From: Chryseobacterium gleum | GTDB taxonomy: Bacteria; Bacteroidota; Bacteroidia; Flavobacteriales_D; Crocinitomicaceae | Reading direction: 5' to 3' | Length of the DNA stretch: 16,559 nucleotides | NCBI GenBank assembly: GCA_943326315.2 | Contig: CALPSU020000016.1 | Coordinates: 1 to 16,559, forward strand | Part shown: positions 1 through 7,687 of the stretch, piece after piece | Layout: each line of letters opens with the position of its first letter | Numbering within the stretch: the stretch's first letter is position 1 | Position numbers and translations under genes: made by a program | The notes under the pieces: generated by a model | The model's input: the letters and a program-made list of their open reading frames with translations, nothing else | Told to the model about the DNA's origin: nothing | Database searches by the model: none

Positions 1-435
1 GATGGAGTGCCTGAAGCAATTTCTAAATTTTCCGATATTTTTTTAAATATTTTTGTAATTACGAATCAACAAGGAATTGCAAAAAAAATAATGACTGAAA
101 GTAACCTTTTAAGTATTCATCATTATATGGCTGAAGAATTAAAAAAACATGGCGGTATAATTACAAAATGTTTTTACGCTCCAGGATTTAAGAATGAAAT
201 TAATTCAATCAGAAAACCAAGTATGGCTATGGGAATATTGGCTAAAAATGATTTTCCTATGACTGATTTCAAAAAATCAATTATGGTTGGTGATACAGAT
301 TCAGATATTTTATTTGGTAAAAATCTAGGTATGAAAACTGTTAGAATAAAAACAGAAGAACCAATATCAATAGATGCCGATTACACTTGCTTAAGTTTAA
401 AAGAATTATCAAAAAAAATATACTATGAAAAATAA
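1..435 (+). CDS. HAD-IIIA family phosphatase, GmhB-like, 5'-truncated by window edge
   Basis: The frame is open from base 1, so the start and HAD motif I (DxD nucleophile) lie upstream. The 144 visible residues show HAD motif II (VITNQQGI), the conserved Arg-Lys-Pro that supplies the motif III Lys (IRKPSMAMG), and motif IV (MVGDTDSDI) with its magnesium-binding aspartates. This order is typical of the D-glycero-D-manno-heptose 1,7-bisphosphate phosphatase / histidinol-phosphatase branch of HAD-IIIA enzymes, which are cytoplasmic phosphate-ester hydrolases. The zinc-loop segment of GmhB (C-x-H ... C-x-C before RKP) is degenerate here: one Cys remains in CFYAP and the residues before RKP are Asn-Ser-Ile. 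Substrate is therefore uncertain; heptose phosphate, histidinol phosphate or another small sugar phosphate are all possible. The stop codon overlaps the next gene by 11 nt, suggesting co-translation. Confidence 0.82.
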   Translation, partial: DGVPEAISKFSDIFLNIFVITNQQGIAKKIMTESNLLSIHHYMAEELKKHGGIITKCFYAPGFKNEINSIRKPSMAMGILAKNDFPMTDFKKSIMVGDTDSDILFGKNLGMKTVRIKTEEPISIDADYTCLSLKELSKKIYYEK

Positions 436-1177
436 AATAACAATATTATTTCTACTTTTCACATCGATACTATTTTCTCAAAACCAAACAGATGATAAAG
501 GTTTAAAACAAGGTCCTTGGAAAAAAACTCATCCTAAAAGTACAGCTACACTTTACGAAGGACAATTTAAAGATGACAAACCTGTTGGAACATTCTTCTA
601 TTTCTATCCTTCAAAAAGTAAACAAGCAATTATTAAGCACGATATAAAAAGCAATAGGTCATCTGCTGTTTTTTTTCATGAAAATGGAAATATCTTGAGT
701 GTCGGAATCTATCGATCGATGAAAAAAGATAGTATTTGGCTAAACTTTGCACCATCGGGAAGATTGAGTTCATCTGAAACATATAAAGATGATGTTTTAA
801 ACGGTATGAAAATAACATATTATTTGTCTGAAGAAATAAACAATAAAACACTACACAAAGTTTCAGAAAACAACTATTTAAATGGTAAACTAAATGGTGA
901 ACAAATTGAATATTTTGAATCTGGAATTGTTAAATCAAAAGGATCATACCTAGAAAATATTAAAACTGGAGTTTGGGAAATAAATCATCCAAATGGAAAA
1001 TTAATGAATCAAGAACGTTATAATAAAGGAAAACTTCATGGGTGGTGTATTGTTAAAGATGAGGAAGGAAAAGAAACTGGAAGAAGTTACTACTATTACG
1101 GAGAACATCTTGAAGGAAAAAAACTAGAACTTAAGATGACCCAATTTAAAAAATTAGGAATTAATCCTAATAATTAA
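425..1177 (+). CDS. Secreted MORN-variant repeat protein (YwqK-like)
   Basis: A 250-residue protein with an N-terminal signal peptide: Lys-Asn-Lys, then a hydrophobic run (about residues 5-17), with likely cleavage near SILFSQ. The mature part is built from roughly six degenerate repeats of 20-25 residues of the form E-G-x-(F/Y)-x-x-G-K-x-x-G-x-W/x-x-(Y/F)-(Y/H)-x-(N/S)-G-K. Clear examples are YEGQFKDDKPVGTFFYFYP, NYLNGKLNGEQIEYFESG and TGVWEINHPNGKLMNQERY. These resemble the MORN_2 repeats of proteins often annotated YwqK-family antitoxin, a name that says little about function. No catalytic motif is visible. It most likely sits in the periplasm or outside the cell as a binding or scaffold protein. 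It starts inside the preceding phosphatase gene (11-nt overlap) and is followed 31 nt later by a lipoprotein gene, so it is probably in one transcription unit with both. Confidence 0.8.
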   Translation: MKNKITILFLLFTSILFSQNQTDDKGLKQGPWKKTHPKSTATLYEGQFKDDKPVGTFFYFYPSKSKQAIIKHDIKSNRSSAVFFHENGNILSVGIYRSMKKDSIWLNFAPSGRLSSSETYKDDVLNGMKITYYLSEEINNKTLHKVSENNYLNGKLNGEQIEYFESGIVKSKGSYLENIKTGVWEINHPNGKLMNQERYNKGKLHGWCIVKDEEGKETGRSYYYYGEHLEGKKLELKMTQFKKLGINPNN

Positions 1178-1208
1178 ACTATTTTTTTCGTAAGTTCGTT
1201 AGAAGCAA

Positions 1209-1901
1209 ATGAATAAGAAATATATATATCTATCAATTTTACTTTTAGCAGCTTTTTTATTTCCTGTAGGATGTAAAAAAAAAACAACTCCATTAGTAAA
1301 TTTACATACAAATTATTTTGGGTTAACTCCAGGAAGGTATGTGATTTATGAAGTACAAGAAATGTCTCATGACATAAATCTAAATCCAAAACACGATACT
1401 ATTTCCTATCAATTAAAAACCGTTATTGGAGAAGAAATAATAGATGATCAAGGTCGAAAAGTTCGTGAATTTAAAAGGTATAAACGCAATAACAGTTCAA
1501 ACAATTGGGTTTTATCTGATTTATGGACTGCATACATAAATGATTCTCGAGCAGAATTAGTTGAAGAAAATCAACGTAAAATAAAACTAGTTTTTGCTCC
1601 AACAACAGATAAAACATGGAATCCTAATTCATTTAACTTTTTAGACTCTTTAAAGTATTACTATTCAAACATTCACAAACCTTTGTCATATGGAGAAATT
1701 TCATTTGATTCAACATTAACCGTAAAACAAGACGAATTTCACTCATTAATTGATTATAAAGTTCAAACTGAAATATACGCAACCAAAATTGGACTTATTT
1801 CTAAAACTTTCAAAGATTTAATAATTGAAAATTTTGATACTTTAAATGTAAGAAAAGGAACCGAAATTCATTATAAATGTATCGAATATGGATTTGAATA
1901 A
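1209..1901 (+). CDS. Hypothetical lipoprotein
   Basis: A 230-residue protein starting with a type II signal peptide: MNKK, a hydrophobic stretch (about residues 6-20), and a lipobox-like PVGC with Cys22 as the predicted lipidation site, followed by Lys-Lys-Lys. The Pro at -3 is not the ideal Leu, but hydrophobic run, Gly and Cys fit. I do not recognise the family of the mature domain. It is polar, with alternating hydrophobic residues suggesting a beta-rich fold (for example NYFGLTPGRYVIYEVQEM), and has no visible enzyme motif. It may be anchored in the outer membrane facing the periplasm or, as often in Bacteroidota, outwards; the charged residues after the Cys leave this open. It lies between the MORN-repeat protein and a glycosyltransferase (15-nt gap), so it may share their transcript. 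Confidence 0.75.
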   Translation: MNKKYIYLSILLLAAFLFPVGCKKKTTPLVNLHTNYFGLTPGRYVIYEVQEMSHDINLNPKHDTISYQLKTVIGEEIIDDQGRKVREFKRYKRNNSSNNWVLSDLWTAYINDSRAELVEENQRKIKLVFAPTTDKTWNPNSFNFLDSLKYYYSNIHKPLSYGEISFDSTLTVKQDEFHSLIDYKVQTEIYATKIGLISKTFKDLIIENFDTLNVRKGTEIHYKCIEYGFE

Positions 1902-1916
1902 CCTCAAAAAGAAATT

Positions 1917-3035
1917 ATGAAAATCTCTATTTTTTCAGCCTTTTATCCTTTTAGGGGAGGTATTTCACAATTTAGTGCGCTCCTTTTTCGTTCTCTTCAA
2001 AAAAAAAATTCAGTAACGGCTTTTACATTCAAAAGACAATATCCAAACTTCCTTTTTCCTGGTCAAACTCAATTTGTCACTGAAACAGATATTGCTGATA
2101 AAATTCCCGCAGAACGCATTTTAGATTCTATTAACCCCTTAACATTTTTTAGTTTAGCACGAAAATTAAAAAATGAAAAATCTGATTTGTATATCTCAAA
2201 TTATTGGATGACATTTTTTGGACCACCATTAGGTATAATTTCAAGAATTCTAAAAAATAATACCAAACAAATTTCCATATTACACAATGTAAAACCACAT
2301 GAAAACCGTTTTTTTGATTCTGCTTTCAATAAATTCTTTTTGAAATATACTGATGGTTTTGTTGTAATGTCTGACGCTGTTTTAAAAGACTTATTATCCC
2401 TAAAACCTTCTGCTAAATACATTCGAATCGACCATCCTATTTATAATCATTTTGGAGATAAAATTATTCAACAAAATGCTTTAGAAACTTTAAAAATTTC
2501 TTTAAATAAAAAAACTTTACTATTTTTCGGTTTAATTAGAGATTATAAAGGACTAGATTTATTGATTGAATCTATGAATTTATTAGATGATTCATATCAA
2601 CTAATTATCGCAGGTGAAGTTTATGGCTCTTTTGAAAAATATCAATCATTAATTGATCAATCTTCTGCAAAAGACAGAATTAAATTATTTAATCAATATA
2701 TTTCTGACGAAGATGTTTCTTTATTTTTCTCCGCTGCAGATGTTTGCATTTTACCTTATAAAACAGCTACACAATCAGGAATAACAGCAATCTCAAATCA
2801 TTTCACTCTGCCAATCATAGCAACAGATGTAGGTGGACTTAAAGAAACTATTCATCATAAAAAGACTGGATTAATTGTCGAAAAACCAACAGTTGAATTT
2901 CTAGGTGAGGCAATTCAAAACTATTTTTTAAATAATTACAAGGCAGATTTTTCATTAAATATCTCTATTGAGAATAAAAATAAATCTTGGGATAATTTCA
3001 CAGACCAATTAATTAATTTTTCAAAATCTTTATAA
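1917..3035 (+). CDS. Glycosyltransferase, GT4-like (GT-B fold)
   Basis: A 372-residue cytosolic or membrane-associated glycosyltransferase, expected to move a sugar from a nucleotide donor to a glycan or lipid acceptor. The N-terminal domain starts with the Gly-rich acceptor-side loop (FYPFRGGISQF, residues 9-19). The C-terminal donor-binding domain begins near FFGLIRDYKGLDLLI (203-217) and contains LPYKTATQSGI (279-289) and PIIATDVGGLKE (299-310), all typical of group 1 transferases. The usual EX7E motif is absent: by alignment on IATDVGG, its two Glu positions fall on Ala and Ile. The ATQSG form is, from memory, a recurring variant in Bacteroidota rather than a sign of decay. Donor and acceptor cannot be deduced. 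No membrane segment is visible. It is the last gene of the plus-strand cluster and ends just before a hairpin shared with the convergent pdhC. Confidence 0.88.
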   Translation: MKISIFSAFYPFRGGISQFSALLFRSLQKKNSVTAFTFKRQYPNFLFPGQTQFVTETDIADKIPAERILDSINPLTFFSLARKLKNEKSDLYISNYWMTFFGPPLGIISRILKNNTKQISILHNVKPHENRFFDSAFNKFFLKYTDGFVVMSDAVLKDLLSLKPSAKYIRIDHPIYNHFGDKIIQQNALETLKISLNKKTLLFFGLIRDYKGLDLLIESMNLLDDSYQLIIAGEVYGSFEKYQSLIDQSSAKDRIKLFNQYISDEDVSLFFSAADVCILPYKTATQSGITAISNHFTLPIIATDVGGLKETIHHKKTGLIVEKPTVEFLGEAIQNYFLNNYKADFSLNISIENKNKSWDNFTDQLINFSKSL

Positions 3036-3036
3036 G

Positions 3037-3067
3037 AAAAAAACGCGATGAAATCAATCACCGCGTT
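3037..3067 (-). terminator. Intrinsic terminator of pdhA-pdhC operon
   Basis: AACGCG (3042-3047) pairs with CGCGTT (3062-3067). After one A/C mismatch, TGA (3049-3051) pairs with TCA (3058-3060), leaving a 6-nt loop. Read on the minus strand, the stem runs directly into seven T (complement of A at 3037-3043), the classic Rho-independent form, 31 nt after the pdhC stop. On the plus strand it follows the glycosyltransferase stop by 6 nt, with a weaker T-rich tail (cgttttc), so it may work both ways. Confidence 0.75.
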
Positions 3068-3097
3068 CTATCGTTTTCATTAATTACTTCTATTTTT

Positions 3098-4363
3098 CTA
3101 TCCAACTAACATTGTTACTGGATTTTCTAAAAATGCTTTAAATGTATTTAAGAAAGCTGCACCTGAGGCACCATCAACAACTCTATGATCACAAGATAAA
3201 GTAACATTCATTACATTTCCAGGAACTACTTGACCATTTTTCACAACAGGAATAGCTTTAATACCCCCTACTGCTAAAATACAACTATCAGGAGTATTTA
3301 CAATTGCAGTAAAAGATTGAATACCAAACATTCCTAGGTTTGAAATTGTAAAAGTATTACCTTCCCAATCAGAAGGTTGTAATTTTTTATCTTTTGCTTT
3401 TTGCGCAAATTCTTTAACCTCTGCTCCTATCTGATTTAATCCTTTAGTATCCGCAAAACGAACTACAGGTACTAATAATCCTTCGTCAACCGCAACTGCA
3501 ACTCCAATATGAACATGTTGATTTCTTCTTATAACATCCCCTAACCATGAACTGTTTATTGTTGGATGTTGTTTTAAAGAAAGAGCTACAGCCTTAACAA
3601 CCATGTCATTAAATGAAACTTTTGCAGCTCCTACTGAATTCAATTGAGTTCTAGCTGAGATAGCATTATCCATATCAATATCCATTGTTAGATAAAAATG
3701 TGGTGCTGTAAATTTACTTTCTGCTAATCTTCGAGCGATTGTTTTTCTCATTTGAGAAACAGTTTCATCTGTATATGCCTCAACTCCTGGCGCAGCTGAT
3801 ACAAAACCACCTCTATTTGAAGGAACATAAGGTGTAAAATGATCTACATCTCTTTTAACGATACGTCCACCCTCACCTGTTCCAGCAATTTGATTAATGT
3901 CAATACCTCTTTCTTCAGCTAATTTTTTCGCTAAAGGAGAAACAAAAACTCTTCCATCAGTATTTGAAGTATAAACAGGAGTTGAAACGGCAGCAATAAC
4001 TTTTTCTTCTGCTTTTTTTGTTTCAACAATAGGAGTTGGAGTTAGAATTACTACTGCTTTTTCTTCTAGCTTTTTTTCATCCTCACCTTTTGGTGAATTT
4101 GCAATAATCCCTGAAACATCTTCTCCAGCTTCGCCAATTATTGCTAATAAAGTATTAACAGGAACTGCTTTTCCTACCTCTACACCAATATATAATAAGA
4201 CTCCGTCATAGAAAGATTCAAATTCCATCGTTGCTTTATCCGTTTCAATTTCGGCTAATATTTCACCATTCGCTACTTTATCACCTACTTTTTTAAACCA
4301 ACTTGCAACAACACCTTCTACCATGGTGTCACTTAATTGAGGCATATATACTATTTCCGCCAT
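3098..4363 (-). CDS. pdhC: Pyruvate dehydrogenase E2, dihydrolipoamide acetyltransferase
   Basis: A 421-residue core subunit of the pyruvate dehydrogenase complex. It takes the acetyl group from E1 on a swinging lipoyl arm and passes it to CoA. Domains in order: one lipoyl domain (residues 2-80) with the lipoylated Lys43 in ETDKATMEFE; a flexible Lys/Glu/Ala/Pro linker (80-137); a peripheral-subunit-binding domain (138-173, VSPLAKKLAEE ... GEGGRIVKRDV); and the acetyltransferase domain (about 197-421) with the catalytic DHRVVDG motif (His393, Asp397). Many Bacteroidota E2 chains carry two lipoyl domains; here there is one. The domain pattern alone cannot rule out a branched-chain or 2-oxoglutarate E2, but pairing with pdhA makes pyruvate most likely. 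It lies 63 nt downstream of pdhA with no terminator between, so the two are cotranscribed. E3 is not in the window. Confidence 0.93.
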   Translation of the reverse strand: MAEIVYMPQLSDTMVEGVVASWFKKVGDKVANGEILAEIETDKATMEFESFYDGVLLYIGVEVGKAVPVNTLLAIIGEAGEDVSGIIANSPKGEDEKKLEEKAVVILTPTPIVETKKAEEKVIAAVSTPVYTSNTDGRVFVSPLAKKLAEERGIDINQIAGTGEGGRIVKRDVDHFTPYVPSNRGGFVSAAPGVEAYTDETVSQMRKTIARRLAESKFTAPHFYLTMDIDMDNAISARTQLNSVGAAKVSFNDMVVKAVALSLKQHPTINSSWLGDVIRRNQHVHIGVAVAVDEGLLVPVVRFADTKGLNQIGAEVKEFAQKAKDKKLQPSDWEGNTFTISNLGMFGIQSFTAIVNTPDSCILAVGGIKAIPVVKNGQVVPGNVMNVTLSCDHRVVDGASGAAFLNTFKAFLENPVTMLVG

Positions 4364-4426
4364 ATCTAAATTTTTATTTAAACCGCGCTAACGCTTGTTA
4401 TTATCATCGACTTTCGTCAATTCTTA

Positions 4427-5479
4427 TTAATATTCTTTGATAAAAGGATAATTTGGTTCTTTGTAAACATCTTCGTACAAATCTTTACCTTCTGGATATG
4501 GAGAATTCTCTGCAAATACAATAGATTCATCTACTTCTTTTTTCACCCATGTAGAAATATCTTCAATTTCATTTGGTTTCAACCATTTATTATCTTGAAT
4601 AACATTTAAACAATGTTCAATTGGATCAATAGCCATCCATTCAGCCAACTCTTCTTTCGTTCTATATTTCTGAGGATCAGACATTGAATGTCCTTTATAT
4701 CGATATGTACGAATATCTAACAATGTAGGTCCGTCACCTCTCCTAGCTCTGTCAGCAGCTTCAGAAATCGCTTCATGAACAGCTTCTGGAGACATTCCAT
4801 TTACTGCACGAGAAGGCATTTCATATGAAAGTCCAATTTTCGATAAATCTAATACATTGGTAGTACGTTCAACAGAAGTACCCATTGCGTAACCATTATT
4901 TTCAATTATAAAAATTACAGGTAACTTCCAAAGCATTGCCATATTAAAAGTCTCGTGTAATGCACCTTGACGAACAGCACCATCTCCCATAGAAACACAA
5001 GTTACATTATCTGTTCCTTTGTATTTTTCAGCGAAAGCCACACCTGCTCCCATTGCGATTTGAGCTCCTACAATCCCATGCCCTCCCATGAATCCTTTTT
5101 CTTTGTCAAAAAAGTGCATAGAACCACCTTTTCCTTTTGAACAACCAGTTGAACGACCATATAATTCGGCCATTAACACTCTTGGATCAGTTCCTAAAGC
5201 TAAAGGATGAGCATGATCACGATATGCAGTCATGTGTTTGTCACCAAGTTTACAAGCACTTGCAGTACCAGCAACAACCGCTTCTTGTCCAATATATAAG
5301 TGACAGAAGCCCCCAAATTTTTGTTGAATATATAACTGACCTGTTTTCTCTTCAAATTTTCGAATAAGCAACATATCCTTATACCATTTGATATATGTTT
5401 CCTTAGAGAATTTAGGACTACCAGCTACAGCTGATTTCTTAGTAGTTTTCTCTGGAGATTTTGGAGCTTTAACAGCCAT
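4427..5479 (-). CDS. pdhA: Pyruvate dehydrogenase E1 component, alpha subunit
   Basis: A 350-residue thiamine-diphosphate enzyme subunit that decarboxylates pyruvate and, with E1 beta, loads the acetyl group onto E2. The TPP/Mg motif is complete: GDG at 165-167, 26 residues, then NN at 194-195. HLYIGQEAVVAG (60-71) and the active-site loop YRYKGHSMSDPQKYRT (259-274), the region phosphorylated in mitochondrial homologues, are conserved. Residues 1-24 are a Lys/Ser/Pro-rich extension before the domain proper. The next Met is residue 36, inside the conserved first helix, so Met1 is the best start. The length is that of an alpha subunit only. E1 beta is not in this window and must be encoded elsewhere. 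Transcribed leftwards with pdhC from the -7 box at 5507-5514. Confidence 0.93.
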   Translation of the reverse strand: MAVKAPKSPEKTTKKSAVAGSPKFSKETYIKWYKDMLLIRKFEEKTGQLYIQQKFGGFCHLYIGQEAVVAGTASACKLGDKHMTAYRDHAHPLALGTDPRVLMAELYGRSTGCSKGKGGSMHFFDKEKGFMGGHGIVGAQIAMGAGVAFAEKYKGTDNVTCVSMGDGAVRQGALHETFNMAMLWKLPVIFIIENNGYAMGTSVERTTNVLDLSKIGLSYEMPSRAVNGMSPEAVHEAISEAADRARRGDGPTLLDIRTYRYKGHSMSDPQKYRTKEELAEWMAIDPIEHCLNVIQDNKWLKPNEIEDISTWVKKEVDESIVFAENSPYPEGKDLYEDVYKEPNYPFIKEY

Positions 5480-5506
5480 ACTTGTATCATTTTAAAAATA
5501 GTATAG

Positions 5507-5514
5507 CAAATGTA
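5507..5514 (-). promoter_or_regulatory. Bacteroidota -7 box for pdhA-pdhC
   Basis: The minus strand reads TACATTTG, a full match to the Bacteroidota sigma-A -7 consensus TAnnTTTG, leaving 27 nt before the pdhA ATG. A TTTG lies upstream at 5530-5533, but the 15-nt spacing is shorter than the usual 17-23, so the -33 assignment is uncertain. Confidence 0.6.
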
Positions 5515-5604
5515 ATGAATATGAGTAAACAAATATGCCTTTAAAAGGAGTATTTATGAGTTTCTATTTGTGTATTAATCAACTATTAAATTGAAATCAA
5601 AGTA

Positions 5605-5636
5605 AATAATCAATTTTGTCTTAAAAATTGATTATT
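5605..5636. terminator. Perfect 13-bp AT-rich hairpin between macB permease gene and pdhA
   Basis: AATAATCAATTTT (5605-5617) is followed after a 6-nt loop (GTCTTA) by its exact reverse complement (5624-5636). It lies about 100 nt downstream of the permease stop and about 90 nt upstream of the pdhA -7 box. On the minus strand a moderately T-rich stretch follows, so it most likely ends the efflux-operon transcript. The stem has only two G-C pairs and no clean U-run, so a protein-binding site upstream of pdhA is an alternative. The rest of the 259-nt spacer (5480-5738) is AT-rich with no ORF. Confidence 0.5.
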
Positions 5637-5738
5637 AAAACCAAATTTTAATCAAATTTTTCACTATTTAATCTTTTAACATGCTATTGAAATAATAACA
5701 CCTTAATTAATAATCAAAATTACTTTTAATGCTCTAAC

Positions 5739-6953
5739 TCATTCATGCCTTAAAGCATCTATTGGATTTAATTTAGCTGCTTTTCTTGCCGGAAAGAATC
5801 CAAAAACAATTCCTACGATAAATGAAAATGAAAAAGCCATTAATACAGATATTGGTGTTACAACAGAATTTATTCCTAAAGCATTACCAACGCCTATAGC
5901 TAAAGCATATCCAAGCATCACTCCAATTAAACCACCTATTAAACTTAATATTATTGCTTCTATTAAAAACTGAAAAAGAATTGCCCTACTTGGCGCTCCA
6001 ATAGCAAGTCTCAAACCGATCTCACGTGTTCTTTCTGTAACTGAAACTAACATTATATTCATTATACCAATCCCTCCAACCAAGAGCGATATCGAAGCGA
6101 TTGCTGCAAGAAGAATTGTCAACATTCCTGTAATCGAACCCATAATATCCATCATTTCTTTTTGAGTACGAATGTTAAATTGAGGTTCTCCACCACTAAC
6201 TCTTTTTAATCTCTTTAAAAATAATTCGTTTAATTCTTCTTTAGCTTTATCAATTTGATCTTCTTTTAAAGTTGCAGTTAATATCATGTTCGAAAAACTT
6301 ATCCCCAACATTCTTTTTTGAACAGTTCTAAATGGTGCTATAATAATATCATCCCTATCAAATCCAAAAGTTTGACCCTTTTCCTTCAACACTCCAATAA
6401 CCCTACACGGGATTTTATCCAATCTAATTATAGCACCAATTGCTTTTTCTTCTGTAGTAAAAAGTTCATTAGCTACCGTTTTACCTATTACACAGACTTT
6501 TTGAAGTGATTTACCACTTTTATCATCAAACAATTGTCCATAATTGACTTTAAAATTATTGATAATAAAATAATCACTATAACCACCAACAATAGTAGTT
6601 CTGATATTATTGGTTCCATTTACAGCTTGTGCTTTCATTTGAACAACTGGTGTTACGTAATGAATCGATGGGCAATAGTTGATAATAAATTTCACATCTC
6701 TTTCTTTCAAAATTTGAGATGTTGCCATATCTAAACTCACACTATGGTGATCAACACCAGGCATAATAGACATTAAATTTGTTCCTAATTTACCTAATTC
6801 TCCTTTAATACTATCTTCCGAACCTTTTCCAATCGCTAACATTCCAATCACAGAACCAACACCAATAATAACCCCTAATACTGTTAACAACGAGCGAGTC
6901 CTATTTCTGTTTATAGATCTAAAAGCTGATTTTAATAAATCGATGAGTTTCAT
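5739..6953 (-). CDS. MacB-like ABC transporter permease
   Basis: A 404-residue inner-membrane subunit of a MacAB-type tripartite exporter. It transmits ATP-driven movement to the periplasm, pushing substrate through the adaptor and outer-membrane channel. Layout: one TM segment near residues 21-42 (LLTVLGVIIGVGSVIGMLAIG), a large periplasmic MacB_PCD domain (about 45-270), then three TM segments in the FtsX-like domain (about 278-302, 330-356 and 366-390). The characteristic VTERTREIGLRLAIGA follows the second TM, and the chain ends with FPARKAAKLNPIDALRHE, typical of the family. Unlike E. coli MacB, the ATPase is a separate gene, with 1 nt between its stop and this start, implying translational coupling. 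Substrate (macrolide, peptide, lipid or other) cannot be inferred. It is last in the operon. Confidence 0.9.
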   Translation of the reverse strand: MKLIDLLKSAFRSINRNRTRSLLTVLGVIIGVGSVIGMLAIGKGSEDSIKGELGKLGTNLMSIMPGVDHHSVSLDMATSQILKERDVKFIINYCPSIHYVTPVVQMKAQAVNGTNNIRTTIVGGYSDYFIINNFKVNYGQLFDDKSGKSLQKVCVIGKTVANELFTTEEKAIGAIIRLDKIPCRVIGVLKEKGQTFGFDRDDIIIAPFRTVQKRMLGISFSNMILTATLKEDQIDKAKEELNELFLKRLKRVSGGEPQFNIRTQKEMMDIMGSITGMLTILLAAIASISLLVGGIGIMNIMLVSVTERTREIGLRLAIGAPSRAILFQFLIEAIILSLIGGLIGVMLGYALAIGVGNALGINSVVTPISVLMAFSFSFIVGIVFGFFPARKAAKLNPIDALRHE

Positions 6954-6954
6954 A

Positions 6955-7686
6955 TTATCCTATTTCAACTAATTTTTGGTGAGCATTTTTCACATTAGTA
7001 TTCAAAGTATCTTCAATGATTAATCCGTCGTGCAAGACTATCTTACGCTTAGTAAAAGAAACAATATCTAATTCATGAGTAACCATAACGATCAAAATTC
7101 CTTTTTCATTTAATTCTTGAAACAACTCCATTATTTGGTATCCTGTTTTAGAATCTAAATTTCCTGTTGGTTCATCTGCGAAAATCACTAATGGATTATT
7201 AACTAATGCCCTAGCAATTGCTACTCTTTGCTGCTGACCTCCAGACAATTCGTTTGTTTTATGGTAAAATCGATTCTCTAAACCAACACTTTTTAAAACT
7301 TCTTTAGCCTTTTCTCTTCTATCTTTAATAGAAAAACTAGAATTATAGAGTAATGGCAATTCCACATTTTCAATAGCGGATGTTTTAGGCAATAAATTAT
7401 AAGCTTGAAATACAAATCCAAAATTTTGGTTTCTAATTTTTGAAATTTCGGATGTTGAAATTTTACTAACATCTTGCCCTTTTAGAAAATAATAGCCTGA
7501 TGTTGGCTGATCTAAGCAACCTAAAATATTTAGTAAAGTAGACTTCCCGCTTCCACTTGACCCCATTAGTGCTACAAATTCATTAGAAAATATTTTTAAC
7601 GATATTTCTCGTAAAGCCTTAACTTCATTCTCACCAGGATTAAACGTTTTTACAATATCCTTAAGTTCAATTATTAGTTCCGACAT
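6955..7686 (-). CDS. MacB-like/LolD-like ABC transporter ATP-binding protein
   Basis: A 243-residue cytoplasmic ATPase that powers the adjacent permease. All ABC motifs are intact: Walker A GSSGSGKST (42-50), Q-loop Gln94 in FVFQAYNLLP, signature LSGGQQQR (147-154), Walker B LVIFADE (166-172) with catalytic Glu172, D-loop NLDS, and switch His204 in MVTHE. The sequence pattern is that of the MacB/LolD/FtsE group, which pair with permeases carrying a periplasmic domain. It starts 1 nt after the macA stop and ends 1 nt before the permease start. That tight packing supports a fixed complex. No accessory domain is present. Confidence 0.93.
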   Translation of the reverse strand: MSELIIELKDIVKTFNPGENEVKALREISLKIFSNEFVALMGSSGSGKSTLLNILGCLDQPTSGYYFLKGQDVSKISTSEISKIRNQNFGFVFQAYNLLPKTSAIENVELPLLYNSSFSIKDRREKAKEVLKSVGLENRFYHKTNELSGGQQQRVAIARALVNNPLVIFADEPTGNLDSKTGYQIMELFQELNEKGILIVMVTHELDIVSFTKRKIVLHDGLIIEDTLNTNVKNAHQKLVEIG

Positions 7687-7687
7687 A

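Noticed and set aside
425..1177. Toxin-antitoxin role suggested by the YwqK antitoxin label of MORN-type proteins.
   Set aside because: No toxin gene is adjacent, and the protein carries a signal peptide, which does not fit a cytoplasmic antitoxin.
1191..1198. TAAGTTCG as a -7 box for the lipoprotein gene.
   Set aside because: One mismatch to TAnnTTTG and no -33 element; the gene sits in a tight cluster and needs no promoter of its own.
4364..4426. Possible regulatory hairpin in the pdhA-pdhC gap around GCGCTAACGC.
   Set aside because: The stem is only three base pairs; there is no evidence for a terminator or riboswitch.
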